A stretch of DNA of 64,000 nt, taken from NCBI RefSeq assembly GCF_003584165.1, contig NZ_QXFJ01000029.1:37972-101971 (forward strand), given 5' to 3'. Source of the stretch: Flagellimonas aequoris. GTDB lineage: Bacteria > Bacteroidota > Bacteroidia > Flavobacteriales > Flavobacteriaceae. A program made the translations under genes and the position numbers. A model generated the notes under the pieces. It had not been told where the DNA came from. It searched no databases and saw only the letters and a program-made list of their open reading frames with translations. Below, piece by piece: positions 37,648 through 46,681 of this stretch (positions are counted from its first letter, which is position 1; each line of letters opens with the position of its first letter).

Positions 37648-37655
37648 TATTTTTG
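37648..37655 (+). promoter_or_regulatory. -7 promoter box of the 7TM-HD gene
   Basis: TATTTTTG fits TAnnTTTG exactly and ends 19 bases before the ATG. A clear -33 element was not found. Confidence 0.4.
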
Positions 37656-37674
37656 ATGTCAACAGCAAAACGGA

Positions 37675-39711
37675 ATGGGAAAAACTTTGGATAATGTATA
37701 CAAGCACCAGTCATTGGCCTACAAGTATTTTCTCTATGTGGTTTCCATTGCCCTTATTGTTTTCTTTTTTCCGAAGGGAGGCAAGTTTAAGTACGAGTTT
37801 CAAAAAGGAAAACCCTGGCAGTATGAGAATCTGTATGCCCCCATTGATTTCTCCATTAAAAAGTCCCAAGAAGAAATAGCGGAGGAGCAACAGTCCATCC
37901 GAAACGGTAAGACAGATTACTTCACTTTTGATGCTGCCGTTGTGGCCGATGTCAACGGAGAAGTTGACAAAGGTTTGACAACCCTGTTTCAGTCGGATTC
38001 CTATACTTCCCAGCAAAGGAGAGCTCTATCCCGATTGGCTCAAGATATTTTGGAAGAAGTGTATGCAGCGGGTATTTTCCCAACCATACCAGAGTCCAAA
38101 TCCGTGGTAGTGGTCAAGAACAATGAGGCACAGCCCATGGCTCCTGGCAATTATTTGGATATAGACAAGGCCAAACAATTGGTGGAGGAACGTTTTTCCA
38201 ATTTGGGCATATCGGGAGCGATGAATGCATCTAGATTGGTACAGAATAGCATTAAGCCCAATCTTTTGTATGATGAGGCTCTGACCCAGAGCGCTTTGAA
38301 TGATGAACTTTCCAAAATTTCGTACACTAGGGGAGAGGTGGCCCAAGGAAAATTGATCATTGCAAAGGGGGAAATCGTCGAAGCAGAGGATTTTAAAGTT
38401 TTGAATTCCCTAAAAGATGAGTATGAGTCAGAGCTTTGGCTTGGGAATAATTACTATTTCATTCTATTGGGATATACCATTTTGGTAGCCCTGGTTTTAA
38501 TCATGTTGTTCTTGTTTCTGAAGCGATACAGGAACGAAATCTATAGGAACAACAACAAGGTCACCTTCATCTTTTTCAATATCCTGTTGATGGTCCTGGC
38601 CACAACGTTGATGGTGAAGCATTATGAGGATTATATTTATGTGGTGCCCCTGTGTATTCTCCCTCTTATTTTAAAGAATTTTTTTGATGCCAGATTGGGA
38701 CTGTTCGCCCATGTGCTTACCGTATTGATTCTGGGGTTTGTGGTCCCCAACAGCTTTGAGTACATCTTTTTGCAGATCATTGCGGGTATCGTGACCATTT
38801 TAACGGCTTCTGAGCTCTATAAAAGAGCCAATCTATTCATTTCTGTTGGGCAGATTACCTTGATTTATATTATTGGATATTTTGCCTTCCATGCAATTCA
38901 CGAGGGAAATCTGGAAAATATTGAATGGATCCTTTTTGGTGTTTTTGTGTTGAATGGACTTTTGACCCTTTTTGCACAGCCTTTGATCTATATGTTCGAG
39001 AAAATATTTGGGCTTGTTTCGGATGTTTCCTTGTTGGAGCTTTCCGACACCAATTCCAAATTGTTAAAGGAGCTATCGGACAAGGCACCTGGAACATTTC
39101 ACCATTCCTTGCAGGTGGCTAACTTGGCGGAGGCTGCCGCCAATGAGATAGGGGCAAATGCCATGTTGGTCAGGGTAGGGGCACTTTATCATGATGTGGG
39201 GAAAATGGAACACCCGACCTATTTTACAGAAAACCAGATCACTAATGTTAACCCTCACGATGATCTACCTCCAAAGGAAAGTGCGAAGATTATCATCGAG
39301 CATGTAATCCACGGTATAGAAATAGCACGAAAGAATAATATTCCGGATAGGGTCATTGATTTTATTAGGACCCATCATGGAACCACTTTGGTGTATTACT
39401 TCTTTAAAAAACAACAGGAATTGGAACAAGGGGCAAGCGAGGAGGACTTCCGCTACCCGGGCCCCATTCCTTTTTCTAGGGAAACGGCCATTTTAATGAT
39501 GTCCGACGCTGTGGAGGCCGCTTCCAAGAGTTTGAAGAACCCTACATTTACAATCATTGATGATTTTGTGGAGAAGATTGTAAAAGGGCAGATGCAGGCC
39601 AATCAGTTTTTGAATGCGAACATAACCCTTAAGGAGATAGAAATGGTAAAGAAGGTATTGAAGCAAAAGCTGACGAATATTTATCATTTACGAGTGGAAT
39701 ATCCTGAATAA
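37675..39711 (+). CDS. 7TM-HD family membrane phosphohydrolase (PgpH-like)
   Basis: 678 residues. One N-terminal transmembrane helix (YFLYVVSIALIVFFF) is followed by an extracytoplasmic 7TMR-HDED domain (about 40-260), then about seven membrane helices (260-450), and a cytoplasmic HD domain with HHSLQVANLAEAAA, GALYHDVGKMEHP, IEHVIHGIEIARK and RTHHGT, which give the metal-binding histidine/aspartate set. PgpH of Listeria, with the same layout, hydrolyses cyclic di-AMP, so this is the likely substrate. It was assigned from the architecture; no di-AMP cyclase lies in the window. Confidence 0.92.
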   Translation: MGKTLDNVYKHQSLAYKYFLYVVSIALIVFFFPKGGKFKYEFQKGKPWQYENLYAPIDFSIKKSQEEIAEEQQSIRNGKTDYFTFDAAVVADVNGEVDKGLTTLFQSDSYTSQQRRALSRLAQDILEEVYAAGIFPTIPESKSVVVVKNNEAQPMAPGNYLDIDKAKQLVEERFSNLGISGAMNASRLVQNSIKPNLLYDEALTQSALNDELSKISYTRGEVAQGKLIIAKGEIVEAEDFKVLNSLKDEYESELWLGNNYYFILLGYTILVALVLIMLFLFLKRYRNEIYRNNNKVTFIFFNILLMVLATTLMVKHYEDYIYVVPLCILPLILKNFFDARLGLFAHVLTVLILGFVVPNSFEYIFLQIIAGIVTILTASELYKRANLFISVGQITLIYIIGYFAFHAIHEGNLENIEWILFGVFVLNGLLTLFAQPLIYMFEKIFGLVSDVSLLELSDTNSKLLKELSDKAPGTFHHSLQVANLAEAAANEIGANAMLVRVGALYHDVGKMEHPTYFTENQITNVNPHDDLPPKESAKIIIEHVIHGIEIARKNNIPDRVIDFIRTHHGTTLVYYFFKKQQELEQGASEEDFRYPGPIPFSRETAILMMSDAVEAASKSLKNPTFTIIDDFVEKIVKGQMQANQFLNANITLKEIEMVKKVLKQKLTNIYHLRVEYPE

Positions 39712-39753
39712 CGGGAACTTGACAATTATTGTTCCAAAAAAATGAAAAAATAG

Positions 39754-39784
39754 TTGCGATCTTTCTTTTGAAAAGGTACATTTG
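39754..39784 (+). promoter_or_regulatory. Promoter of the tRNA-Ser/tRNA-Pro pair
   Basis: TTG (39754-39756), 20 bases of spacer, TACATTTG (39777-39784): a full match to the Bacteroidota TTG-N17-23-TAnnTTTG promoter, 40 bases before the tRNA. Confidence 0.75.
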
Positions 39785-39823
39785 CATCCGCATTTTTAGA
39801 ATGCACGTTCATAACAAGAATTA

Positions 39824-39907
39824 GGAGAGGTGCCGGAGTGGTAACGGAGCAGATTGCTAATCTGTCATCGGGTAACCGATGCCTGGGTTCGAGTCCCAGT
39901 CTCTCCG
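39824..39907 (+). tRNA. tRNA-Ser (GCU anticodon)
   Basis: 84 bases. The acceptor GGAGAGG pairs with the 3' CTCTCC before discriminator G (39907), the anticodon loop holds GCT, and the long variable arm (ATCGGGTAACCGAT-like) and the GGTTCGAGTCC T-arm fit a class II serine tRNA. CCA is not encoded. Confidence 0.95.
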
Positions 39908-39925
39908 CTTTTTCCTTATACAGCT

Positions 39926-40000
39926 CGGGGTGTAGCGTAGCCCGGTTATCGCGCCTGCTTTGGGAGCAGGAGGTCGCAGGTTCGAATCCTGCCACCCCGA
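39926..40000 (+). tRNA. tRNA-Pro (UGG anticodon)
   Basis: 75 bases. The acceptor CGGGGTG pairs with CACCCCG (39993-39999), discriminator A; the anticodon stem CCTGC/GCAGG encloses the loop TTTGGGA with anticodon TGG; the T-arm is GGTTCGAATCC. CCA is not encoded. The integrase gene and the mobile region begin immediately downstream, which makes the 3' half of this tRNA the probable attachment site. Confidence 0.95.
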
Positions 40001-40001
40001 C

Positions 40002-40082
40002 TTTTAGGGTTTCAACAGAAACCTAAAAAAGGTTAATCAAATGAATTTCAAGAAATTACATTTTTTTTGAATTCATTTGATT
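40002..40082. repeat. Inverted repeats between tRNA-Pro and the integrase
   Basis: Two structures follow the tRNA. One is a hairpin TTTTAGGGTTTC / GAAACCTAAAA (40002-40013 and 40018-40028). The other is a perfect 13-bp inverted repeat AATCAAATGAATT / AATTCATTTGATT (40035-40047 and 40070-40082, 22-base loop). Next to them are two TTACCT repeats and a GGTAAC (about 40108-40156). They may be recombinase binding sites of the attachment region. Confidence 0.6.
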
Positions 40083-40228
40083 GCCTTTAAAACCAAAACA
40101 AAAGTTACCTATTCGGTTACCTGTTTTTAACCGATTTTTTTCACTACTTTGGTAACCCATCAGCATTTGACTTTCGTTTCGATTTGACTTTCAAAAAAAA
40201 ATCGAATATTCACCTAAAGCGAGAGTCT

Positions 40229-41485
40229 ATGGACACTTCAAGAACTTTCAGTATTCATTTTTGGCTGAACCTGGCCAAAAAAAACGATGATTTGGCACCC
40301 ATTTATGCGCGGGTGACCGTGGATGGAAAGCGTGCCGAAATCAGTCTAAAACGCACAACAAAAGTTACCTTTTGGGATACCAAAGCAAAAAAAACCACAG
40401 CAAGGACTCCTGAGGGAAAGGAACTGAACGACTATTTGGATCAAGTACAGGCAAAGTTATTGGCCTGTTACAAGCAAATGTCATCCGATTTTGAACTTAT
40501 TACCGCACAATCGATAAAATCAAGATTTCTTGGAACGGATGAAAAACACAAAACTTTATTGGAACTTGTGACCTATCATAACAACAATGTGGGAGGTAGC
40601 ATAAGGCCGGGTACCATGAAGAACTACTTCACCACGGAAAAATACATCAAAAAGTTCCTGCTCCAGTCCCAAAGGACGGGGGATATCTATCTCAAGCACC
40701 TACGATATAGCTTTATCATCGATTTTGAACAATTCCTGAGAAAGGGGCCATCGTTGCAGAACAAAAATCCATTGAACAACAACGGGGTGATGAAACATTT
40801 GGAGCGGCTGCGCAAACTGATGAACCTGGCCCTTGATCTGGAATGGGTGGAAAAGAATCCTTTTGCCAGATATAAATTAAAGTTCCATAAGCACCAAAGC
40901 GATTTTTTATTGAAACATGAGCTTGACACTTTCAGAAATGCAAGGACAATTGACCAGGGACATGAGTTCGTTCGGGACGTATTTGTATTTTCTTGTTATA
41001 CGGGACTGTCCTATATCGATGTCAAACGATTGGGGAGGAACAATGTGGTCTTGGGCATGGACGGTAAGTTCTGGCTGTCGCTGGAAAGAACAAAGACACG
41101 ACATCCGGTAAAGGTCCCCCTGTTGGAAGAGGCCATGGAAATTTTGGAACGTTACCGGGATAGGCCCTGTGCGGAGAACAATGCGTTGTTGCCTGTCTAT
41201 TCAAACCAAAAGGTGAATATGTACCTCAAGGACATAGCCCAAGACCTTGGAATTGAAAAGAGGCTTACCTTCCATTCGGCCAGACATACTTTTGCCACCA
41301 CGGTAACACTTTCAAATGGGGTCCCCATAGCGACCGTTTCAAAATTGTTGGGCCATACCAAGATCACAACTACCCAAATTTATGCCAGGGTACTTGAGGA
41401 CAAGATCAGTGCCGATATGGAGGGGTTGAGGACTGTATTGAAAGAAGGGAAAACCAATAAGGAGAAAAGGATCTCGGGATGGTAA
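40229..41485 (+). CDS. Tyrosine recombinase (integrase) of the Bacteroidota type
   Basis: 418 residues from the ATG at 40229; a TTG start at 40184 would add 15 residues. An N-terminal arm-binding domain (TFSIHFWLNLAKKNDDLAPIYARVTVDGKRAEISLKR) precedes a SAM-like core-binding domain (about 100-200) and the catalytic domain: Arg I region CYTGLSYIDVKRL (conserved Arg not in canonical form), HSARHTFATT (HxxR) and GHTKITTTQIYARV (His and Tyr nucleophile). This is the family found in conjugative and mobilizable elements of the phylum. Its position beside tRNA-Pro marks the left end of an integrated element. Confidence 0.93.
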   Translation: MDTSRTFSIHFWLNLAKKNDDLAPIYARVTVDGKRAEISLKRTTKVTFWDTKAKKTTARTPEGKELNDYLDQVQAKLLACYKQMSSDFELITAQSIKSRFLGTDEKHKTLLELVTYHNNNVGGSIRPGTMKNYFTTEKYIKKFLLQSQRTGDIYLKHLRYSFIIDFEQFLRKGPSLQNKNPLNNNGVMKHLERLRKLMNLALDLEWVEKNPFARYKLKFHKHQSDFLLKHELDTFRNARTIDQGHEFVRDVFVFSCYTGLSYIDVKRLGRNNVVLGMDGKFWLSLERTKTRHPVKVPLLEEAMEILERYRDRPCAENNALLPVYSNQKVNMYLKDIAQDLGIEKRLTFHSARHTFATTVTLSNGVPIATVSKLLGHTKITTTQIYARVLEDKISADMEGLRTVLKEGKTNKEKRISGW

Positions 41486-41666
41486 GAAAGGTCTGCCCCC
41501 TTTGAAGAATTGATCTGGAAATCTTTAGTGCGGCCTTTTTGGACAATTAGGGTCCCATGGACCACTGGGTTAATTTCCAAGTGTAATTTGGCCATGGAAG
41601 ACTCCTAACGTGATCCCTATTTTATGGCCCAATGGGGAATGGATCGGCGATAGGCCATTCAGGTAT

Positions 41667-42293
41667 TTACATGGGATCGATGTTCATGATAAAAAAACTT
41701 TCATTTTGAACGGGGATTTTTTGAAAGCCACATTTTTCATAAAAAGAATCCAAGGATTGTTGGGCGGAATGAAATTCCGGATTCAGCTGATCCAATCCAA
41801 ACTCTTGGAATCTTGGTTTGTCCTTTATGCTGATATCATGTTGTTTGGGAAAGCTCTGCAATGCCACATAGCCACATTTTCCCTTAAAAAAGGTTATGAT
41901 ACCTGATATTATTTCCTTTCCAAATCCTTTGCCCCTAAAATCGGGGAATAATATTATTTCATGGATTACCAGGATGTTGTTGTTAAAACTTGGACCTATT
42001 TGATCTTTCAAATCAATGCTCATATCACCGGTTCCAGAATCTAGTATGGCATTGCCAAGCCTTATGGTATCCATGGACCTATCAAAGGCATCATACAAAT
42101 TGAAACCAAGGTCTATAAAGGAGTCATTATAATAATGGAGCTGGACCTCCCCGACCTTTGTACGGGTATCATGGCAATCATATGCATAAATTTCGCCATG
42201 GATTTCCTCAACATTGGGAAATTCACTGTTTTCAAGGTCCAGACAATGGGAAAACTTATAATCTATATGAAAATAAAGAGGCACCTCTTTCAT
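41667..42293 (-). CDS. GNAT-family acetyltransferase
   Basis: 208 residues. The acetyl-CoA binding motif A is in VIHEIILFPDFRGKGFGKEIISGI (RGKGFG, about 120-125) and the family C-terminal part SLDSFYEKCGFQKIP (xFYxxxGF) is clear. It acetylates an unknown amine. It is an isolated gene, 209 bases downstream of the nuclease operon and behind a terminator hairpin, so it is probably not part of that operon. The 180 bases between it and the integrase are empty. Confidence 0.85.
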   Translation of the reverse strand: MKEVPLYFHIDYKFSHCLDLENSEFPNVEEIHGEIYAYDCHDTRTKVGEVQLHYYNDSFIDLGFNLYDAFDRSMDTIRLGNAILDSGTGDMSIDLKDQIGPSFNNNILVIHEIILFPDFRGKGFGKEIISGIITFFKGKCGYVALQSFPKQHDISIKDKPRFQEFGLDQLNPEFHSAQQSLDSFYEKCGFQKIPVQNESFFIMNIDPM

Positions 42294-42472
42294 TTTAAGG
42301 GAATGCCTTCAAATCTACGGAGATTTATAAAAATAAGATTGGGTTGGCTACAAAGTAGATTTTTTATTAGTGATAATTGACATTAAATTAACGATGGGTC
42401 GGTTTCCCGATTATATTTTCGCACATAGAGAATCCGTATTGGATAATCTAAGTCAGTTTGAGTTAGTTGGTT

Positions 42473-42502
42473 AAAACCAGTGCATTGCACTGGTTTTTTT
42501 TT
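42473..42502. terminator. Strong palindromic terminator at the end of the five-gene operon
   Basis: AAAACCAGTGC ATT GCACTGGTTTT forms an 11-bp stem with a 3-base loop, flanked by A and T runs. It can end the minus-strand operon (weak four-T tract) and any plus-strand transcript (ten T bases). Confidence 0.8.
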
Positions 42503-43806
42503 TAGTTGATCTGTATGCCTGCTTTGCGCAATTTTCCCAAAACGAGGTCTTTTGTAATCTCTTCATCATAGAAGAACTCCATCAATCGATATCCCAGTGT
42601 TTTACAAATTTCCTTCTTCTTTTGGTCGTTGTGTTTTTGCCGTTCAAGATTTTCCGTACCTCCCCAATGTTCAATGGCCTTAAAATGTTGGATTCCCTGA
42701 TATTCAACACCCAGCCTGTATTCCGGGATCCAAATATCCAATTCAAGCCCCCCAAGTTCTTTGCCCCGGTAGTGGAACACAACCTCCGTGCCATGGAAAA
42801 TTTCATCCAGGATTCTAAATAGTAAGGTTTCTGTGGTCCACCGTTCCCCAATTCCATGGAACCCGAACCTCGCCCTCAATTCATTTTCCGATACTTTGTT
42901 GTCCGATTCATTGAATGAGAAAATGCTTCCGGACCTTTTTTTGTTCATCAGATATTGGTAGGGCAAAAACTTGATCAAAAAACTGGAGTGGTACATACTG
43001 TTGCCATACTCCAATTGTGGTACTGTACCGGTGCACAAATGACAAATGCCGTCCTTATATTGTATGTCCATTATTTGACGATTTATAAAATCATAGTGCT
43101 CAAGTTTGGGAGTGAAACGATAAAAGTCCTGTTGCCAATCAATATGGTTCTCAAAACAGGTGCAGGTAAACAATTTCCCCGATTTTCTGCAGGTGAACAT
43201 CATTGGGTAGGACATGGTGCTGAAGCATACTTCGTCCAAAATGGGCCTATCGTCCATTTGATCGATCAGGTCACTGATGACCTTTTGAACGGCCTGGTGG
43301 TCAAAGTGAACCCCGACCAAGGCGATAAAAGGCTTTCTCTTTTTTGGACCCATATCCGCTGAGTACCCTACAATTTTTATTTCATCGGATTCCTTGACCA
43401 GAAAATCAAATTCCCTTGTTTTTAGGGGAACAATGAAATTACCGAGACTGAAACCTTCGTTCCGCCGGAATGTCTCCAAGGTGTAATAGGCCGAAAACAG
43501 ACCAAATTGGTAGTTGATGCTGCCAAGGCTGTGGAAGTCATGTCCGTACCTGGCGCAAAAATCTATGTCCAATAGCGCGCCATTGGGCGCCTTGATCGGG
43601 GATACTTGTGTAAATGCCCCTCCCAATAGTTTGGTGGAGTCCGACATTTTTACCGGACCAATTTCTATATGGTTCTTTTCAAGCGCGTCATATATCCTTT
43701 CAAGGAACAACCTTCTCAGGTCCAAAAAGAGATTCGTCCTGTTATCGAGGGTTATGGAATCACTTATCAATGATGAAAGGTCGATGCTGCCAAGGTCCAA
43801 GGTCAT
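42502..43806 (-). CDS. Vsr-like PD-(D/E)XK nuclease with a cysteine-rich middle
   Basis: 434 residues from the ATG at 43806 (MTLDLGSIDLSSL), which lies 13 bases after the stop of the gene before it; a longer frame starts within that gene and is unlikely. A middle part has paired cysteines (MFTCRKSGKLFTCTCFENH and GICHLC), a possible zinc site. The last 110 residues form a restriction-endonuclease-like domain: ETLLFRILDEIF, ELDIWIPEYRLGVEYQG (D ... E-x-Q core) and EICKTLGYRLMEFFYDEEI, as in Vsr or DUF559 nucleases. It would cut DNA. It is fifth and last in a packed operon. Confidence 0.75.
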   Translation of the reverse strand: MTLDLGSIDLSSLISDSITLDNRTNLFLDLRRLFLERIYDALEKNHIEIGPVKMSDSTKLLGGAFTQVSPIKAPNGALLDIDFCARYGHDFHSLGSINYQFGLFSAYYTLETFRRNEGFSLGNFIVPLKTREFDFLVKESDEIKIVGYSADMGPKKRKPFIALVGVHFDHQAVQKVISDLIDQMDDRPILDEVCFSTMSYPMMFTCRKSGKLFTCTCFENHIDWQQDFYRFTPKLEHYDFINRQIMDIQYKDGICHLCTGTVPQLEYGNSMYHSSFLIKFLPYQYLMNKKRSGSIFSFNESDNKVSENELRARFGFHGIGERWTTETLLFRILDEIFHGTEVVFHYRGKELGGLELDIWIPEYRLGVEYQGIQHFKAIEHWGGTENLERQKHNDQKKKEICKTLGYRLMEFFYDEEITKDLVLGKLRKAGIQIN

Positions 43807-43819
43807 GGGGAATATTTTT

Positions 43820-44869
43820 TTATTCGATATCCACGTTGAGGTAATCAAATTCGATGTCCAAAAGGGATTTGACATAGGTTATAAACTCCTTGTCCTGTTC
43901 GTTTGGGGGAAATTGTCCAACAACATAAAGCTTCTTTTGTCTATGGTCATCATCATGATGTGAATACAATACAACCTGTCCCAATGCCTCTTTTATGCAT
44001 TCACTTGCATAGGAGGCGGACTTTACCTCATAGAATCCCAAATAAGTGGGTTGGATAAGTTTGACATCGACATAATTCTCCTCAAGGAGAACATTGTCCT
44101 CCCCGAATTCCGCGATTAACAGTCCTTTGAGCCTTTCCTGGATTTTGTTGTGTTTTTGTTCGGCCACATATGAGCGGGTCACTGTCCGGACCTGGGCCTG
44201 GACATTCCTTTTCGAGGCCCCTTTTCTTTTTCTTCGTCCCTTGGTGGAATTACGTTCCTTGGCGGGTTCATCCAAATCTTTTTTCCTTCCAAATTTTTCA
44301 AAGAGCACCCTCATATACCGATACACGTCCAAATGGGCGGGTTTATGAGCTATCATCATTTCCTGAATCTGGGAAATCGTGGTGCTTTTATCCGTTTGTA
44401 AACCGTAATGATCGGCAATTTTAAAAAGTACGTCCCTTTTAAAAATTGGAATCAGACGTTCGTTGGAATATAAAAAGGCAACCTTCCATTTAAAAAGATC
44501 GGGAAGCAAAATATCGTCCAAATCTCCAAACTGTCCTTTTTCTGACAGTTGTACGATCCTTAAAATATCCCCTTTTATATTTTTAAAAGCTTCCTTATGG
44601 GAACTTCCATAACTCCTCAACCAGGAATATGTATCATCATCGGCATAATTTTTAGGCTTTTTGTTCGGGTTTTGACGTTCATATATCCCAAACTTTATGG
44701 AGGTCATTCCTTTGATACTGCCCAATGATCGAGTCCTGGTTTCGACCCATTGGCAAAACGTGTCCTTGTTGCCAATGCCAACATACTCACCTATGGACAT
44801 GCGCTTTACGGTTTCCAGGTCCCATCGGTCCAGAAAGGAGTCAAGTACTTCTGAATAAATTTCGGTCAT
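43820..44869 (-). CDS. Nuclease with an McrB-like N-terminal domain
   Basis: 349 residues. The N-terminal 120 residues (WDLETVKRMSIGEYVGIGNKDTFCQWVETRTRSLGSIKGMTSIKFGIYER) match the specificity domain seen at the start of McrB-like restriction ATPases, as I recall it. A basic linker (RKKDLDEPAKERNSTKGRRKRKGASKR) leads to a C-terminal PD-(D/E)XK-like domain: IQERLKGLLIAEFG, YVDVKLIQ and GFYEVKSASYASECIKEALGQVVLYSHH (the ExK pair of a nuclease core). It has no ATPase or methylase domain. It starts 12 bases after the AbiGi-like gene and 13 bases before the next nuclease gene. Confidence 0.75.
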   Translation of the reverse strand: MTEIYSEVLDSFLDRWDLETVKRMSIGEYVGIGNKDTFCQWVETRTRSLGSIKGMTSIKFGIYERQNPNKKPKNYADDDTYSWLRSYGSSHKEAFKNIKGDILRIVQLSEKGQFGDLDDILLPDLFKWKVAFLYSNERLIPIFKRDVLFKIADHYGLQTDKSTTISQIQEMMIAHKPAHLDVYRYMRVLFEKFGRKKDLDEPAKERNSTKGRRKRKGASKRNVQAQVRTVTRSYVAEQKHNKIQERLKGLLIAEFGEDNVLLEENYVDVKLIQPTYLGFYEVKSASYASECIKEALGQVVLYSHHDDDHRQKKLYVVGQFPPNEQDKEFITYVKSLLDIEFDYLNVDIE

Positions 44870-44881
44870 GGTTTGATTTTT

Positions 44882-45781
44882 TTATTCTTGGGAAGAGGGG
44901 TAATGGTCGGATTCCCCTACATCCGGTCTTTCGGTATTCTCCCTTTTCTTGAACGCTTCCAATGTATTGATCTCAATGGATTTGTTTTTAAAATTATCAG
45001 CGATAAAATGTTGTAACTCCTGAATCTCATTTGGCGTATCGACATAGATGCATTGGATGTCGTTAAAATCAAAGTCCAATACATATCTATCGGTGAAATG
45101 TGGTTTTGGGGTGTTGACCCACCTACTATACGCTGGATTTGGTTTCCCATTGGGGTTCAGCTCAGAAATATAGGCCAGTTCAAAAAAACTCTTTCGCCAT
45201 TCCCGTTCGTTATAGGCAACCCTCCGTTCACCATTTTTGTTTTGTACCCTATAGGGCTTCAGAAGCAAAACCTGTTTTAAGGAGTTGGAATAATAGCGTT
45301 CAAATATCTTTTTTATGGAATCAATAAAGGCATCGTTCATATGGTTGTCAACCGAATCCACAAGTGCCCTAATTTCATCCCTTAGGGGTGTAATCTTGAT
45401 GTGGTCCAAAAAATTCTTTCCCCCGGTATCGCTTTGGAAGTCCTTTATAAAATCCAAGATCTGTGGGACAATGGAATTTTCGAAATTATTCTTGAAGGTG
45501 GTCTCAAGTTCACTGTGGTTCTTTACATAAAAAACAGGGTTCAGGTCAAATTTTTCAACTATGCTGTCCCGCTCGAAGACGATGCCATACTTTCCATAAT
45601 CCACCACTTGATCCTTGCCGATATCACGAAACAGTATATTGGCGAAACTGATCATCGGGATAAGGATGTTGTTGCCATGGAAAGATTCTTTGGTGTAGGA
45701 GGTGAAAAAACCATGCCGTAGAATGGATTTTACAACTTCCAGGGATTCCGTAAGATGAATGATTTGATTGATCTCTTTCAT
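44882..45781 (-). CDS. AbiGi-like protein
   Basis: 299 residues. The N-terminus IIHLTESLEVVKSILRHGFFTSYTKESF, then ILIPMISFANILFRDI, DYGKYGIVFERDSIVEKFDLNPVFYVKN, is the pattern of the putative abortive phage resistance protein AbiGi, the antitoxin-like partner in AbiG. The toxin AbiGii, a nucleotidyltransferase-like protein, is not visible in this window. The C-terminal 60 residues are charged. It sits between the HEPN-type protein and the two nucleases, with 17 bases of spacing on one side and 12 on the other. The role in phage defence is inferred from the family name. Confidence 0.7.
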   Translation of the reverse strand: MKEINQIIHLTESLEVVKSILRHGFFTSYTKESFHGNNILIPMISFANILFRDIGKDQVVDYGKYGIVFERDSIVEKFDLNPVFYVKNHSELETTFKNNFENSIVPQILDFIKDFQSDTGGKNFLDHIKITPLRDEIRALVDSVDNHMNDAFIDSIKKIFERYYSNSLKQVLLLKPYRVQNKNGERRVAYNEREWRKSFFELAYISELNPNGKPNPAYSRWVNTPKPHFTDRYVLDFDFNDIQCIYVDTPNEIQELQHFIADNFKNKSIEINTLEAFKKRENTERPDVGESDHYPSSQE

Positions 45782-45798
45782 GATAATGTCCTTGTCCT

Positions 45799-46677
45799 TT
45801 ACCTATGGTCCGGGTTATGGTCCTTAAATTCATTTTTCTTTATCCAGTCTGCAATATCATTGCATGCGGCCTGTACCACCAACCATGAAATATTGCAGGT
45901 GTCCCGATCAGGGTTTGTCCTATAGACCAGTTGTTGGTAGGGGTGTATGATGTTTCTGAAATCCCGGAGGGCATGGCTGAATTTTTTCACATCGAGTTGT
46001 ATCCAGCCAACTTCATGGGCCACCTCTATCATATCGTTTAAGGTCCATTCTGCAAAATGTTTGGCCTTGCCGTCTTTTTTTGGTGCCGAGGCGGCTGAAT
46101 TGGCAATCCGGGGATTCCTTTGCATTGTTCCCATCAAAAAGCCCTCAAGCATACTGCCCATCATAATAACCGCACTTACCGTTGCATTGGAATCTATACA
46201 GGATTGGACTTCCCTCCATCGGGAGAGCAAAATTTCAGCTATGCCGCTCTCCAGCCCCAAATTATCAAAGTTAGGGGGAGGTAGGGGAGTCAGTTCCCTT
46301 TCTTCGGGTATATCGTCAAAATTGTAATTCGGTGTTTCCTTGACCAATTCAGGCACTGGTCCATTGAACCTGATCTTTAGACCTTCCACCGCCAAAATTT
46401 CATTAAGGGTCATAAGGGCCAATTTGATTTGGGCCCTATCGCCACCATAAAGTTTTGGGGATACCAAGCGTAAGATGACCTTTTGCAGATCATATCCGTT
46501 AAGATCGTCCAGCACGGATGCGGTCCAGGGATTTCGGGAAGAGCCATCGTGGGTGGCATCGATTCCGCTGTCCTGAAAGAATCTTGTCAAATAGGAGGAA
46601 CTTCTATAGATTGGATGCTTGTCCTTATCATCTCCGCAAATAAATTGTGCTATCTTAAATTTTGTAGTCGGGTCCAT
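45799..46677 (-). CDS. AbiJ/HEPN-type protein
   Basis: 292 residues from the ATG at 46677, 4 bases after the protease stop (a TTG within the protease would be longer). The N-terminal ~130 residues resemble the AbiJ N-terminal domain (VILRLVSPKLYGGDRAQIKLALMTLNEILAVEGLKI). The C-terminal half is helical and contains RDFRNIIHPYQQ (about 238-249), the Rx4-6H motif of HEPN ribonucleases, followed by ISWLVVQAACNDIADWI. HEPN proteins cleave RNA and often kill or stop infected cells. It is second in the operon, after a protease gene, which is compatible with proteolytic activation. Confidence 0.75.
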   Translation of the reverse strand: MDPTTKFKIAQFICGDDKDKHPIYRSSSYLTRFFQDSGIDATHDGSSRNPWTASVLDDLNGYDLQKVILRLVSPKLYGGDRAQIKLALMTLNEILAVEGLKIRFNGPVPELVKETPNYNFDDIPEERELTPLPPPNFDNLGLESGIAEILLSRWREVQSCIDSNATVSAVIMMGSMLEGFLMGTMQRNPRIANSAASAPKKDGKAKHFAEWTLNDMIEVAHEVGWIQLDVKKFSHALRDFRNIIHPYQQLVYRTNPDRDTCNISWLVVQAACNDIADWIKKNEFKDHNPDHR

Positions 46678-46681
46678 TACA

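Noticed and set aside
42294..42472. Possible small RNA gene between GNAT and the nuclease operon
   Set aside because: No recognisable fold or promoter was found; only the terminator palindrome is clear.
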